This document shows positions 23,425-35,872 of a stretch of DNA of 64,000 bases, one piece after another. Position 1 is the first letter of the stretch. Each line of letters begins with the position of its first letter. The position numbers were made by a program, and so were the translations under genes. The notes beneath the pieces are model-generated. The model did no database searches. It was not told the DNA's origin and was given only the letters and a program-made list of their open reading frames with translations. Where the stretch lies: positions 235,464-299,463 of the forward strand of contig JXTC01000319.1 in assembly GCA_002914845.1 (NCBI GenBank). The letters run 5' to 3'. Source of the DNA: Trema orientale (taxonomy: Eukaryota; Streptophyta; Magnoliopsida; Rosales; Cannabaceae).

Positions 23425-25235
23425 AAAAAAAAACAAAGGAATGAAAGGCGGAGCCGGAAAACAAATTTTTTTAGGCTTTTTTTTTTTTGGTTGACCGGTA
23501 GTATAGTATTTTGTTCTTTTAAAATTCTATTTTTAGTGATTTTTTTTATTTCCCACCGGAATTATAATTTTTCCTACAGTTTTTTTTTTTTAAATTACGT
23601 GGCAAGTTATTATGGGATTGGCATGAATTAAGTTTTGTGTTTTGGAAAAAAAAGTTAAATTTTAATTTGTGAAGTGGAGTAGAGGCAATAAGCACTAAAT
23701 TAAAAGATCCAATTTTTGAAAACATATAAAAATCATGTAGTTGATACACTTTGTACATAAAAATCAGGTATTTCTTTTTTTTGAAGAAATATAAATCTAG
23801 TATTATACTTCATCAGGATTAGTTTATAAAAATTTGGGTTCCACAAATTCGCTAATTTGAAGAAATTGTCCTTGGTATGCATCACTTGGCCAGCAAAGTC
23901 TATTAGGTGATACATCAATTTGGATTTCATATTTGAACAATGATAAAACATAAAATAAGTTAGGTTCTAAGTTAGGTTCTGCCCTATTATATGACAATTT
24001 ATAACATTTATTAGATCTTCACAAGAAGTAAAAAAGAAAAGAGATAATTTATCTCTTTAAAATGGTGTGATTTGTAATTTGTTTATTCATAATTCAAAAA
24101 AAATTCAATCAAATTATCATTTGATTTTGTTTTGTTGTTCAATTACTTTATTTTGATATCTATGTCATTTTATGTAAAGATATTCTTGTAAGAAAAATAT
24201 TCATTAATTTATCGTTTAATAAGTGAGATAAAAGGAAAAAAAAAAAAAGGAGCAATAGAGCCGCCATAAATGAAATAGATCAAAATAGGTTACATAACAT
24301 GTTTTTTTTGCATGTGTAAAAAGTAAAAACAAAAATAAAACAAAACAAAAAGAGGCCAAATATAAGAATTTTTTAACTCAAAACTTAATATATGTGCTGC
24401 ATTAGATGTAGTTTTATTTTGGATATAAATCTACATCTAAGAAAAAAAAAATACATGTCTTTTTTTTTTGTATTTATTTTTAACCATGTAAAGAAATGTT
24501 ATTTTACATTTCATTATTCTTTTATTTCTTGTTAATCATAAAAAAGGAACAGTTAATCATTTTATTCTATGTCTTTTGGCCTTGATATAATTTGCCCCTA
24601 ATACTAATACTGTTAACAGACTGATAGTGGGTAATACCTAAATAGTCATTTCACTTTTTAAAGAGTTTTCTAGATATGAACTTATGTACTTTTTGGATAT
24701 GATTTCTAAAATTATTTTTATGACACTAATGAATGAATGCAAAAATTGCTATATCATGCCTCTTTTTTTTTTTTTTTTTTTGCTATACACATATTAATCA
24801 ATGTAAAATATATCATTTTTTTTCACCGCTTTTTCATTTGTTTAATTATATAAAAAACTAACTATTTAGAAATGTTCATTGAAAAAATAGTAAGGGTATA
24901 TATGTTACTATTTAAAAAGAGAAAGACCATTTGATTCTTATCTATTGATGATCTTCTAATAGTGTTAGTATTAGGAGGTAAAAGAAAAATCATTTAATAA
25001 TTAGGAACATTTGAATACAAACTCAAAAACGATGGAGCAAATTCACATTAAGGGTAAAATATCCGAGGACAAAATGACTAATTGTTCTAAATAATATTGT
25101 AAAAAAAAATGTTCCTTAAAAATTAATATTTAGTTACTTACTAAGACTCAAATAAGCTCTAAGGGTAGAAAAACTTGAAGGTAATTAGGTTGAATATAGC
25201 AATTGTGAAGGATTGTATTATTGATCATGGTTACT
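23425..25235. repeat. Upstream unit 2 of the tandem duplication (internally shorter)
   Basis: Begins with GGAATGAAAGGCGGAGCC, the counterpart of GGAATGAAAAGCGGAGC next to the AHL TATA region. It continues with matching words such as AGTATAGTATTTTGTTCTTT, ATTACGTGGCA and GGATTGGCATGAATTAAG, then skips about 2.3 kb and 2.7 kb relative to unit 1 before ending at GATTGTATTATTGATCATG. It starts downstream of the TATA box, so it should not be an intact promoter copy. No genes. Confidence 0.8.
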
Positions 25236-25335
25236 AGTTCAGTAACGAATATGGTTACTATTTTAGTGACCATAACTATTTACTAGCTAGTGATCATTTC
25301 AAATGTAGTCACTAATTCAGAGACTATTTCTAACG
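25226..25335. mobile_element. CACTA-like subterminal repeat remnant
   Basis: Three diverged copies of a palindromic word built on GGTTACTANTTNAGTRACC occur within about 100 bp between upstream units 2 and 3. Such arrays are typical of CACTA-type transposon ends, but no terminal CACTA motif is seen, so this is a tentative remnant. Confidence 0.4.
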
Positions 25336-25379
25336 TTATTTTATACCTTTTTTTTTTCTTTTCGAAAAAGGAACTCTTA

Positions 25380-26300
25380 GATTACAAGATGAAAATGGAG
25401 GGAATCCAAAGGGAAAAAACAAGAAAAAAAAAGTGATAATTCTTTTATTAATGTATTGTAACCTACTTTGAGAGAGAGAGAGAGAGTCTACATGCAATTA
25501 TAAAAGAAAAAAAAAAGTAAGGAATGAAAAGTAGAGCCAAAAAACAAATTTTGAATTAGGGTTTTGATTTTTTTTTAGGGTTTTAGTTTTTTTTTTTTTT
25601 AACTGGTAGTGTAGTATTTTGTTCTTTTAAAGTTCTATTTTCATTGTTTTTTTTTTTAATTTCCCACCTGAATCATAGATTTGCCTAGAGTTTTTTTTTT
25701 TTTTTTAAGTACGTGGCAGGTTATTATAGGATTGGCATAAATCAAGTTTTATGTTTTGAAAAATATTAAATGTAAATTTGTGATATGGAGTAGAGATACT
25801 AAGTACTAAATTAAAAGATTTAATTTTTTAAAATAGCTAAAAGTCAAGGGTTTGTTTGGATTCACTTTTGCTTTTTTTTTCCTTCTATTTTTACAGACAG
25901 AAAAATAGATTTGTTCTTTTTAGAATTTTGCTTGGCAATCTTATTTTTGTTTTTTATTTTAAAAATTGTTACCAAAAATTTCAAAAAAATGGTAATAAAA
26001 AATTCCTAACACCTTTATTTTTTTAAATAAATTTTAAAAACAAAAGAACATATAAATATTTATACACAAGTACGTACATATATACACGTATATAAGTCTA
26101 TATGACTTTCTCTCTTATTATTTGTACTTTATTATTTTTGAAAATAAGTAGTGAAATAAAGTTTGCCAAGCATGTTTCTTATTTATAAAAATTGAAAATT
26201 AAAACAAAATTTTTATTTCTATTTTCAATTTATTTAAACAAAAAATTAGAAGTAAATCCATGCAAGCCCCATGTAGTTAGTACACTTTTTTAAATAAACT
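25380..26300. repeat. Upstream unit 3: copy of the AHL leader, TATA and telo-box region
   Basis: Starts with TGTAACCTACTTTGAGAGAG, matching the AHL leader (GTAACCTACTTTATGATAGAG at 16500), then AATTATAAAAGAA, GGAATGAAAAGTAGAGCC, GAATTAGGGTTTTG and downstream words shared with units 1 and 2. The copy is interrupted at 25848-26269 by a MITE and resumes with CATGTAGTTAGTACAC. No AHL coding exon is included. Low-complexity tracts have expanded. Confidence 0.75.
25848..26269. mobile_element. MITE inserted in upstream unit 3
   Basis: Left end GGGTTTGTTTGGATTCACTT and, read inward from the right, GGGCTTGCATGGATTTACTT form a 20-bp imperfect inverted repeat. Units 1 and 2 lack the roughly 420 bp between the flanking words and so act as empty sites. 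No coding capacity; the target duplication is not clear. Confidence 0.75.
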
Positions 26301-27429
26301 CCTTTTCTTAAGATGGGAAATACTGATTCTATTCTTGCATATATATTGGATGCAATCTTCTCCTAGATTTTTTTTTTTTTTTTTAATTTGTTGGAAGGAT
26401 GAGAACTTGAGATGAATTGAGAATTACGAGTTGCTATTTTTTCCTCCAAAGGTGCAAAATTTGATCCTCAAAAGTGCAAGTTTTATTATTTTCCTTTCTT
26501 AAAAAAAAAAAAAAAAGAAGAAGAAAAAACGAAAATTAAAATTGTTCAAAGAAACCGTGTAAAAGGATTTTTTTTTTTTAAAACTAATTATGTATTCCAA
26601 GATAATTTTATTCAAGGTTCTTTTGATAATAAAAAAGAAAATTTTAAATAGAGTTATAGGAGGAGAAAACTGAAAGGATGGCAATAGACGTGCTCAATTT
26701 TAAAACAACTGCTGTTTTATAATGTAAAAAGAAACTATATGTACATAATCCAATTGTTAATGTATTTAGACATTTCAGGCATGATTGCGCCGGCATAAAC
26801 ATGATTCGGATGATGTCTTGATCTATGTATGATTAATGATAATGTTCGTGCTGGATCCACATTGAGGTCATGCCTAAGTTGTGTTCGTATTATTCTCATG
26901 CTATGATTGCATTCATTTTTATGAAACTCATTTGTTTTACCTTGAAATTAGTGCTTTTTTTTTTTTTTTAATAAAGTTGAACCACATCATATATATGATT
27001 AGTGAACATTACATACCACATTATTATGTGTGACTTTTTGTATATAAAGTTTGTATGTCTCTACTCTATTATTATTATTATTTTCCTTCTAAAGTCCAAA
27101 TTGTAAACTAAAGAAACGTTAATTATTACAATTAAAAAAATAATATGTTTTGCCTAAATTTAATATTTTATTACCATTTTTTTAATGATTATGAATTCCT
27201 GATTTTAATAAGAATAAATTTTGGAGAGTTAAAACGACGACTAATTAATTATTGTATAACTAAAGAAGTCAACATTTTCTGGACGGTTGTCTTTTTTTAT
27301 CATGTAAAAATAAACTCAAATATTTCTTAAATGAAAATATATATCCTATTATTATGTACTGTTTGACATTAAATTAAGTACATGACAAAATTATAACAAG
27401 ATTTTTTTTCTTTTTTTTTTTTTTAAGAA
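26301..27429. other. Gene-free AT-rich DNA
   Basis: Only low-complexity frames. No element with clear ends was recognised. Confidence 0.45.
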
Positions 27430-27525
27430 AAGAGAGGAAACCTTCCTTAGAAGTTACCATAAAAACTCCAATCCCATCCAAAAATGTTCGCCAAGACCTT
27501 AATGGGCAGGTCGTCCCTATCGGGA
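27430..27525. repeat. Unclassified repeat, copy 2
   Basis: Diverged relative of 8596-8712, sharing AATGTTCSCYAAGACC and the RGGTCG block. Sits directly upstream of a Helitron. Confidence 0.4.
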
Positions 27526-27587
27526 ATAAATTTGTTTGTCATGTATTATATGACAAATATCTATATTTATATATCTATATATCTATA

Positions 27588-28085
27588 TCTATATATATAT
27601 ATATTAAGCCTGAAGGAGAGAGAAAGTGTAAAAATTCTGATAGCTTCTTTGATCACCATTCTATTTTTAAAATTTTTAGAAAATTTTTAAAAAATTCCTA
27701 ATTTTTTCACGATATGATTAGTCCTATTATTATTTTTTCATGCTATGATTGGTTGTAATATATACATGTATTATATAATATTATATTTAGTTTAATATTA
27801 ATGATACCTTATATTAAATTTAGTTCATCGAACAAATAATTGTGCTACATTCGTCTCATCAAAATAAATATAATATTAAATACATTATTTAATGTTTTAT
27901 ATAATATTATACTTTATATTAAATTTAGTTCATCGAACAAAAAATTATGTAACATTCATTTCATCAAAATAAATACAGAGATAAATATATTCTTTAATAT
28001 TGTAATACATTGAACCTAACTATAAATTAGATTTAATATATGTAATATTAATACCAACCCGCGCAAAACGCGGTATAACGTCTAG
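27588..28085 (+). mobile_element. Non-autonomous Helitron
   Basis: 5' end TCTATATATATATAT preceded by A. The 3' end carries a GC-rich hairpin (CCGCG at 28059-28063, loop CAAAA, CGCGG at 28069-28073), then 8 nt and CTAG (28082-28085) followed by T. This is the Helitron signature: TC start, hairpin and CTRR end, insertion between A and T, no target duplication. Related copies lie at 57064-58354 on the other strand. The exact 5' base is uncertain because of the TA repeat. Confidence 0.85.
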
Positions 28086-28718
28086 TGAACGAGATGTCTA
28101 CTTTTCCTGAAAAAAGAATGAGAGGTTTATTTCCGGAATTACTTGTCATGGTGCAAATATTACTTCTTTCTACGCATCTATATTCCAGTAGATGGTGAGA
28201 AATTTGTCAACATATTTATCTACGGTCATTTTACGTTTGGTGTCTTCAATGACCATTGTTTTGGTTAGATGAGAATTGAAAATTAAACTTAAACACAAAC
28301 AGCAAATTAGAGTTTTTTTTTTAGAAAAATAAATTCATTGGTTTAATAATGATTTTTGACAAACTCACTTTAGGGATTTAAATTTACTTTAGCATTTACC
28401 TTAATCATTACCGACTAAATCCTATATGTCTAGCATGACATTGTTTTCACTTAATTGATAAACCAAATCAAGTTACTATCTCACACATTAGTTAATCTAC
28501 AAAAGCTTCCAATTGCACTCTGCTAGTAACAGTGTTAAAACCAATCATAATTAAAATATAACAATTTAAATGTTACACATTTATTTCTCATGTTTGTAGC
28601 ATGAGATACCACACTATTGTTGGTAAAAGCCGAAAGAGAAAACCAAACCAAAAAAAAAAAAAAACACGCGCACACACACGCACAAACTATTAATACAAAA
28701 CATCTCAATTTGACAATC
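28086..28718. other. 3' flank of the broken neprosin gene
   Basis: AT-rich and no separate gene. Presumably contains the former 3' untranslated region near 28719; a CA/CG microsatellite is at about 28663-28685. Confidence 0.4.
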
Positions 28719-30007
28719 TCAATCACATAAACCACCTAGGCCTCCAAAGGTGAAGCTATAGCCCATTGGACCAATACTCTCGATCCATTTCTTTTCAGTT
28801 TTATCGTTCTTCAGTGCGTAACAGTTAAATTTGCCACTTTGTACGACACTCGCATCGTTTTTTGCAGGGAAACGACTTGCGTTTTGACCATCGGCATAGT
28901 GAACTTGTCGAAAATAACAAGCATGCTTGTAATCACCGTTTGGAAAATAACCGTTTCCCAAGGGAGGGTATTTTCCATCATCTCCAGGCGTAGCCCAACC
29001 TCCCCACCCAACATAGTCCCCTCCTTTGCCCAAGTGTGGGAAGAGTTCTTTCGGCCAATATCCCACTGAGATATTACTATCTGAAAACGACAGCCGCCAA
29101 TTTTCAGTCTTCTTGTCCTGTGATAGGAAATTAATTCTACAAATTATTTCATCATTGCGACATTTAGAATAATTTAAAAATGAGGTCAAGAGAAAGAGAG
29201 AGTGACAATAAGAATTAATGATTATATGCTAATCTTAGAAGTATTATTGTAGAGCACATATCATTTATAGAAACTTATTCCTTAGAGTTATGTTTTGGTA
29301 TGAGAAAGATGTGAAAAAAATAGAAAAGAAGAAGCTTATCGAGATACGAAACATATAAGGCATGTTTACTGATCCGTACAGAGCAAAATGAATGAGGAAA
29401 CATGAAAATATTTTCTTTTTATGTATTTACGTACCAGTTAGAATGAGAAAGATCAATCATCATATGTATTCTTATCTACTAAGGTTTCTTATTCCTTTCC
29501 ATTTTTTATACTTATTCCGTTTATGGATTAATAAATATAGCTATAGATTAAAGAAAATAAAAGAGAATTAATGAGAGGAATTTTGTTAATCATATTGTAT
29601 TACGTATGTGCTTTCTTTTTATTCATACAGATTTTTCTTGACTAAATTTTTTTTGACAAAGTAAATGATTTTTTTTAGATGAAAAAATGAATGATTATTG
29701 ACTTCATTGAAACATAAATTTTGGTGAAAAAAAAGTTGCTGCATGTGAACATTATTATTTTGTATTTAAGTTTTTTTCTTTCTTATTATTTTTCAATTAT
29801 TAAATTAACAAAATTTGAGATAATAAGGAATGTAATTGCTGATTTTTTTTTTTTTGTTACCTGAAAAATCTGGATTTTATAATCATGTTGCTTTCCATCC
29901 GGTTTGGAAGTTGGGGAGAAAATAAAGCCAGGGGCAATAGTTTTATCTACTTGCACGAAACCGGGGCAAACATGGTTGAAACACCCCGTGTTGAAATATC
30001 CATCTGC
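28719..30007 (-). pseudogene. Neprosin-domain gene A, 3' part (last two exons)
   Basis: Two exons with good borders: 30007-29861 (147 bp) and 29117-28719 (399 bp with stop), homologous to exons 6 and 7 of the intact gene at 48208-54804. Readable are TGCFNHVCPGFVQVD in the first and VGYWPKELFPHL, GNGYFPNGDYKHACYF and GYSFTFGGLGGLC at the end. The canonical EWGG glutamate is replaced (YVGWGGWA). Exons 1-2 are at 39287-39748; the counterparts of exons 3-5 were not found. The intervening 9.3 kb holds retroelement DNA. Most likely a pseudogene broken by insertion and deletion, though both surviving parts are open and splice sites intact. Neprosins are secreted prolyl-specific glutamic endopeptidases. 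Confidence 0.8.
29359..29543. mobile_element. MITE in the last intron of neprosin gene A
   Basis: Same family as 11605-11776: left GGCATGTTTACTGATCCGT, right GGATTAATAAATATAGC. No coding capacity. Confidence 0.6.
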
Positions 30008-30129
30008 CTGTTGGATTAAATAGAAAGTTCCAGGAAAAAAAAAAAACCACTAATCAATTTGGTTATAATTTTAAAATGTTCATTTAAAAAAACAGTGATT
30101 GATAAATTAATTTTGACCCAAATAAGAAT

Positions 30130-32155
30130 AAAACTTTGTTTGGGGTCGGAGTTGTGCTCCACATTAATTAGTGTGACCTGTATTTAATTAAAACAAAGTA
30201 AAAAATAATTGAGTTAGACCATTAGAATGCACAGCAGAAAGGGTCATCACAACACTTTCACGTGTCGAAACAGGATAGGCGGTCAAAATAAGAACAACCC
30301 TTCCTACGTATCTCGACAAGATTGGCAGTTGCAAGGATGACTCATTTAGTGTGCATGAGAATAAGTAGAAATAAAATAATATTAAAAGTTGATGGAGGCG
30401 AATAAACTGACCATGGTGTCAACTAGAAGTTAGCAATAGAATTAAAGTATAGAAAAATAAATAGTTAGAAACTGACAAAGGCGATACCGTCTATATGCCA
30501 GTTTTAGTTAATTAGAGGGATTAAAATTACGAGGCGGTAAGTCCAGCCATATCATACGAAATAATAATAATAACTGAAATTTAAATAAAGTGGTGCGACC
30601 AGTAGCGAGGGAAAACAACACAGATCACTAAATAAATGCGCACAATAATTAAAAGGGGAGCAAAGTAACCGATTGCACTTAAGACATCAATACAGATTAC
30701 TTTACAGAGAAGGGGAAGCGTAGTAATTGATTACATTTAGAGCAGCAATACGAATTACCCGTCAAGATAGAGATACAAGACAGATATATATATATATAAA
30801 TAAAATATAGAGAGTACAAAATCTCGAACTTGTGCTACAGGTCAAGCACGAGATTGTGGAGAGTAGCTCGGTACCCAAAGATCACTAAAGTACACAAGTT
30901 AGAAACTGCATGCAAAGAAAACTTGTCGTACAGGTTAGTAGAAAAAGTGACATAAAAGTAATAGGATAATAAAAGTTGGTATAAAACTAATTATTTGATA
31001 GAAAATGGTATGAAGTGACTATTGGGCCTGGAACATGTAAAGAAATAAATATGGACTTAAAAATGGATATATGCATGATTACTTGAGTCTTTGTGAGAAT
31101 TTAGATATATGACAATATTTAGTGATTAAATCCTATAAACATGTGAACATGCAAAGTAATATGCATTAAAATAAATGGTATAAAAGAGTCGGGAACTTAG
31201 TTTCGGGTTGATGATGAGCACGAAGAGATGTTGATGGAATGGACCAAAAATTTGGTCTCGGTCTGGGACAAGAGAACCCGAAAGGTAGTGGTGAAGATTA
31301 AGCTTGCATATATATGTGAAGAATGTATTAGGAAGAAAACGGGATCACGGCTCAATATAAAAGGAAGAGAATTTAAGGCCCAAAAAGAATTGTATTATGT
31401 TTGGGCTACAAGTTTGAAGTGAATAACAGATTGATGGTGATGATGAATTGATGAAGAGAAGTGATGGTGGCGATGGTGATAATAACGAGGGTAGCAATTG
31501 GTTTACAAGGACTAAGAAGATGAGGATGGTAATGATGATATGTTATTAATGAAAGAGGGAGGAAGATACAATAATAAAAATTGATGGAAGAAGCTTCACG
31601 TGAGCTAAGGACAAGGATCTGATAACTTTGAGATAAAGAGGAAGACAAGAGATTAATTTTGTCAGATAAAAGTAAAAGAAAAATTGTATATATTGTTGCC
31701 TTAGAGTACAAACTATTAGTTTTATTTATAGGCTATACACATTGGGTTTCTTAGCCGACTATTGTACAAGACTTAATTGCTAAGTACAAGAGCATGAGGT
31801 GTCCTGTAAGACTTCTTGACCTCTTACACGTGTAAAAACTAGAGGTGGCAACTTGAGAAAAGTTATTACAGTGACACTTGGCTTCTTTTTATTAGCCATT
31901 GCAATAATATTTGCTTAATTGCTTCTAATTTGGTGTTGACAAGTTGCCAAAATGCTTCCAATTAGGTACTGACATCTCATCATAAATAGAGTCTTCAAAT
32001 GGTCTTTTGTGTCTTGTTGACATGGTATAAATTTGGCAATTTTTCGATAAAAAATTGATACGTCAAATTTTCTTAATTGACCCCATATTACACAATTATC
32101 ATATTATTTGTGACTTAATATTTTTAGTTAGGGACTAATTATAAAATTGTCACAT
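30130..32155 (-). mobile_element. LTR-like non-coding part of a retroelement inside neprosin gene A
   Basis: No coding. A minus-strand CCTATAAATAAAAC TATA-like word at 31717-31730 and a downstream A/T-rich leader look like an LTR promoter. TTTCTGCTGTGCATTC on the minus strand near 30225-30240 resembles the GC-rich end of plant LTRs. No matching second LTR or target duplication was found, so boundaries are approximate and the link to the Tat element is inferred from position only. Confidence 0.35.
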
Positions 32156-33415
32156 CCCAAAATATTAAATTCCCTGAGCTATAGTGAATGTGACCATTCG
32201 CTAGAGCTCACTAACGTGAAATTTTATGAATATGGTCTTCAAACGAGTCTTGGGAATACCGCATTCATAGAGAGGGAATATCTTCTTTTGTATAAATTTC
32301 TGAGAAAAGACGAAGCACTATTACCTTACAGGCATATCCCAACTAGGTTGGTACCCACCTGTAAGATAATCTAATTTTCTTCAAATCTATAAAGAATGAC
32401 TGATGCCATTTGTAGGCAAGCTCCAAGTAGCAGATAGCTTGCTCTAGTTGGGTTCCAGATAGTCATGCCGAAACATTTCTATTGGATCGGTCCAACCCAA
32501 ACAACGTCTCGTTAAAACCTTACTAGAGCAAAATCCAGTGGGAAAAATCTCTAGAAAGGAAAAAGAGTATGTTGCATGTGAGCAACAAATTTTGGAGTTT
32601 AGCTTGAACACCGTCTAGATTGACTATTCTGATATCTTGCTTGTTGGTGAAGTTTTTTGCAGAGATAACAAACTTCAGTCTTGATTTTGCGGCTTCGTCA
32701 CCATATGCATGCTTGTTTGCATGTATTTTCCACATATATAAGAGAGAATAATCCTCATGCAAAATAAGATGTTAGTCCAATGCAACAAAAAATATCGATA
32801 AGCATAGAAATTAATAAAAATTTCAATATTGGACTAAATAATAATTAACTATAGATTATTTGGACTTTAAAATGGTGAAAGCTAAAAATATTTAAATTAG
32901 AGTATGCGCCCAATTATATATTTAGATTGGGGTGTGCGCCCAGTTTAGATTGGGGTGTGCGCCCAATATACATATTTTAAACCTGAGTTGTACAAAAGTA
33001 TCAATTAGGATATATACTGACAGATCCTGGTTCCAATGTACCTACTGGCAGTATAAGTTCGTACCAATGGGTACTTTCAAGCTTAGTATAATCCAGTCTC
33101 GATTTAGTGTTCCTGATATTATTGGCAGTATAGGCTTTAACCAAAAGATATTATCAGAAAATATCCAATTTTCGGGTTTATACTAACGGTCCCCAGTTTC
33201 AATGTATCTCGACAGCAAAATGCTCGTACCAAAGAAGACTTTTAGGCGTAGTTGTTACCCTACTTAGGATTTGTACAACTATCACGGTAAAGTATATAGA
33301 TTGCTTAAATAAAGATTTTTGTGAGTGCAATCTAAGATGAATTGAATACCAACCATTTATTATAGGATGAAAATTTCATCTATAATAGTCCATTGATACA
33401 GAGATATCTAGAAAA
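32156..33415 (-). mobile_element. 3' non-coding region of the Tat-type element
   Basis: Follows the pol remnant on the same strand. Contains three copies of TGGGCGCACACCCCAATCTA or variants (32905-32966) and a looser repeat (GGTACGA..ATACATTG..) spaced about 160 bp (33050 and 33215). The word TTAAAACCTTACTAGAGC near 32512 resembles conserved non-coding words of plant gypsy elements. No frames of interest. Confidence 0.5.
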
Positions 33416-34428
33416 CTATATGAAGTATTTCTTGATGAATTTGAGGTTGGTAGGAACAGAAAGTGTACCTGTATTCAGGTCTTTGAGAGTGCAGTACCTA
33501 CTAGATTGGATATCTGCAATTTGATAGGGTCCTTCCCAATTTGGTGTGAACTTAGCAGCATGCATTCCTTTCATAATATGATCAGCTGCTTTGAGTACTA
33601 AGTCACCTTCTTGGAAATTTCTGGCTCGTACCAATTTGTTGTAGGCACGAGTATTTTTCCTTTGATAGTTTCAAACCCTATCTTGTACTTGTGCTCTTTA
33701 ATCTTCTAAAATTTCAATATTGAATTCTCGAGAGTTTTCTATTCTGCCAAGTGCCATCTTAGTAGACGGTATGTTCAATTCCACAGGCCATAGAGTTTCA
33801 GTTCCATATACTAGAGAAAATGGAGTTTCTTTAGTAGTAGTATGCTTGGTGGCTCTGTAAGCCCAAAGAGCAAGAGATAGATAATCTTCCCATCGGATCG
33901 ATTTTTCCTCAATCATTTTTCTGATGATGGCTACCAAAGTTTTGTTGAATGCTCTATAGCTCCATTTCCTTGAGGATAATATATGGTGGATTTTCCATAG
34001 AAGATTTGATATCTTTCCAGCAGTGATTCAAACAGTTGTCCAATAAAAGGTGTCTCATTATCAGACAATATTCTTCGAGGTACGCCAAAACGACATACAA
34101 TATTTTCTTGTACAAATTGGCTAGCAGCTTCTGAAGTGGCCCTCTTGAGAGAAACAGCCTCAGACCATTTTGTGAAATTTTCTGTAGCTACTAAAATCCA
34201 GATCTTTCCTTTTGAGGGAGGATTGATTGGCCCAATGAGATCAATCGACCAGGTGTGGAATGGCCAAAATGATGTGATACTCTCCATTTCGACAGTGGGT
34301 ACATGTATCAAGTTTCCATATTTTTGGCAGACATCACATTTTCGAACGAATTCTATGGCATCATTTTCCATCATCGGCCAATAGTATCTACTAGTGATCA
34401 ACTGCTCAAACAAACGTCTTCCACCCAT
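33416..34428 (-). pseudogene. Ty3/gypsy integrase, decayed
   Basis: Three frame fragments in order: 34428-33931 (CDVCQKYG zinc-finger end, WSIDLIGP with the first catalytic Asp, SDNETPF with the second, NGAIEHSTK with the Glu), 33937-33698 (WAYRATKHTTTKETPFSLVYG) and 33634-33416 (FQEGDLVLKAA, GKYEGPY-like NWEGPYQI). The frame changes twice, so no continuous protein is made. Integrase inserts the cDNA into host DNA. No chromodomain is visible, as expected for the Tat group. Confidence 0.85.
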
Positions 34429-34977
34429 ATGGTCCTCGGCGTGAACTTCTTTTAGGACTATTTCTATCTCATTGGATCCTAAGCATCTCAGGACCTTTCT
34501 TTGAAAGCTTTTTTTGAAAAGTAAATTATTCTAAACAAAAAATCTGTCTGCTTTACGTTTAACAAGAATAGCTGAAGAAGTATCATCAGGCAATTGGCCA
34601 TGAATAATATAATTAATGTAGATTCTTCTCCAGTCTTCTTCCTCTACAAAAAAACTTTCTTTGGGATCAATCACAAGCTGGCATTGCTTACAGTTTCTTT
34701 GTAGCTCATTAGCTTACTTTCTTAACTCAGGCCAAAAGTATCCAAGTCGTTGGATTCTTCTAGCTAGTGTTGGTCCATCTAAACCACAGATTTTAGAATG
34801 GATTTCGTCTAACACTTTTCTTTCAAATTCTTCGTCAATGCATTTTGCTAGAACTCCATCAGAGAATCTCTTGTAAACTTGATCATTGATCAATATAAAT
34901 GCTTTGATTTCTCCGATATTTTTAACTTCTGGACTTTCCAGCTTCTCTTTAATGGATTGGATCCAACCATTTGATTG

Positions 34978-35784
34978 TTACGTTGATGAAGCTATTGGCT
35001 CTGACTTGGTCTCCAAAGGGATTTGAATAAGATCTTCATTTGTATAACCCATTTTCAGTAGTAGAGTTGCCAGAGCATCTGCATATTTGTTCTGAGATCT
35101 GGGGACATATTCTAGTTCATAATTTTTGAAATTATGGAGCTTCTTTTGAATTTTTTCTCGGTATTTGACCAGATTTGGCTCCTTGATAGCAAAGTCTCCA
35201 TTAAGTTGTCTGATGACTAAGTTGGAGTCTCTACAGATTTTTAATTTTGAAATCTTCATTTTCTTGGCCAGATCTAATCCAATTGCTAAAGCCTCATACT
35301 CAGCTTCATTGTTGGAGTAAGGGAAAGCTAATTTAACAGCTTTGTTGAAAATTTCACCTTGATCGTTTGACAGAACAATTCCAGCACTTCCTTCATTATA
35401 TGTGGAGGCACCATCAAAATAGAGTATCCAACAATCCTCTTTGTCTTCTACAGACATTATCTCCTCCAAATCATGCTTAGTATATTTCAGCAACTCGACT
35501 AGAGCTTGACTCTTGATAGCCTTTGGCTTTTTGACAGTGATATCGAGTTTACTAAGCGTGAGCATCCACTTGGCATAACGACCAGTTAGGATAGGCTTTT
35601 GTAGTAGGAGCTTGATCGGATCAGAATTCGTGATTATTCTAACTCTGTGAGTGACCATGTAATGTCGAAGCTTTTGTATTGCATACATTAGTGCAACACA
35701 GAGCTTATCTGCAGGAGAACAATTCTTCTCCGAATCTCTGAGTAAACGACTTAAGTAATAAACTCGGTTTCTCCAAGCCTTCAT
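34978..35784 (-). pseudogene. Tat-lineage double RNase H region of Ty3/gypsy pol, decayed
   Basis: A 268-codon frame. The first part (YYLSRLLRDSEKNCSPADKL, LLLQKPILTGRYAKWMLTLS) is the ordinary RT-linked RNase H. The second is a separate archaeal-type RNase H with its acidic residues in place: LYFDGAS, NNEAEYEALAIGL, CRDSNLV, QNKYADALA. A second RNase H before integrase marks the plant Tat (Ogre/Retand) branch. It is cut from the RT frame by several stops at 35785-35872 and from the integrase by stops at 34429-34977. Confidence 0.85.
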
Positions 35785-35872
35785 AGTCTTGTGCTATTAG
35801 TATCCCAACTGATTCATCAGATGCTACCAACTAAATTAATAGTTCTTTTTCTAGAGATGGGGCAACTATGAC

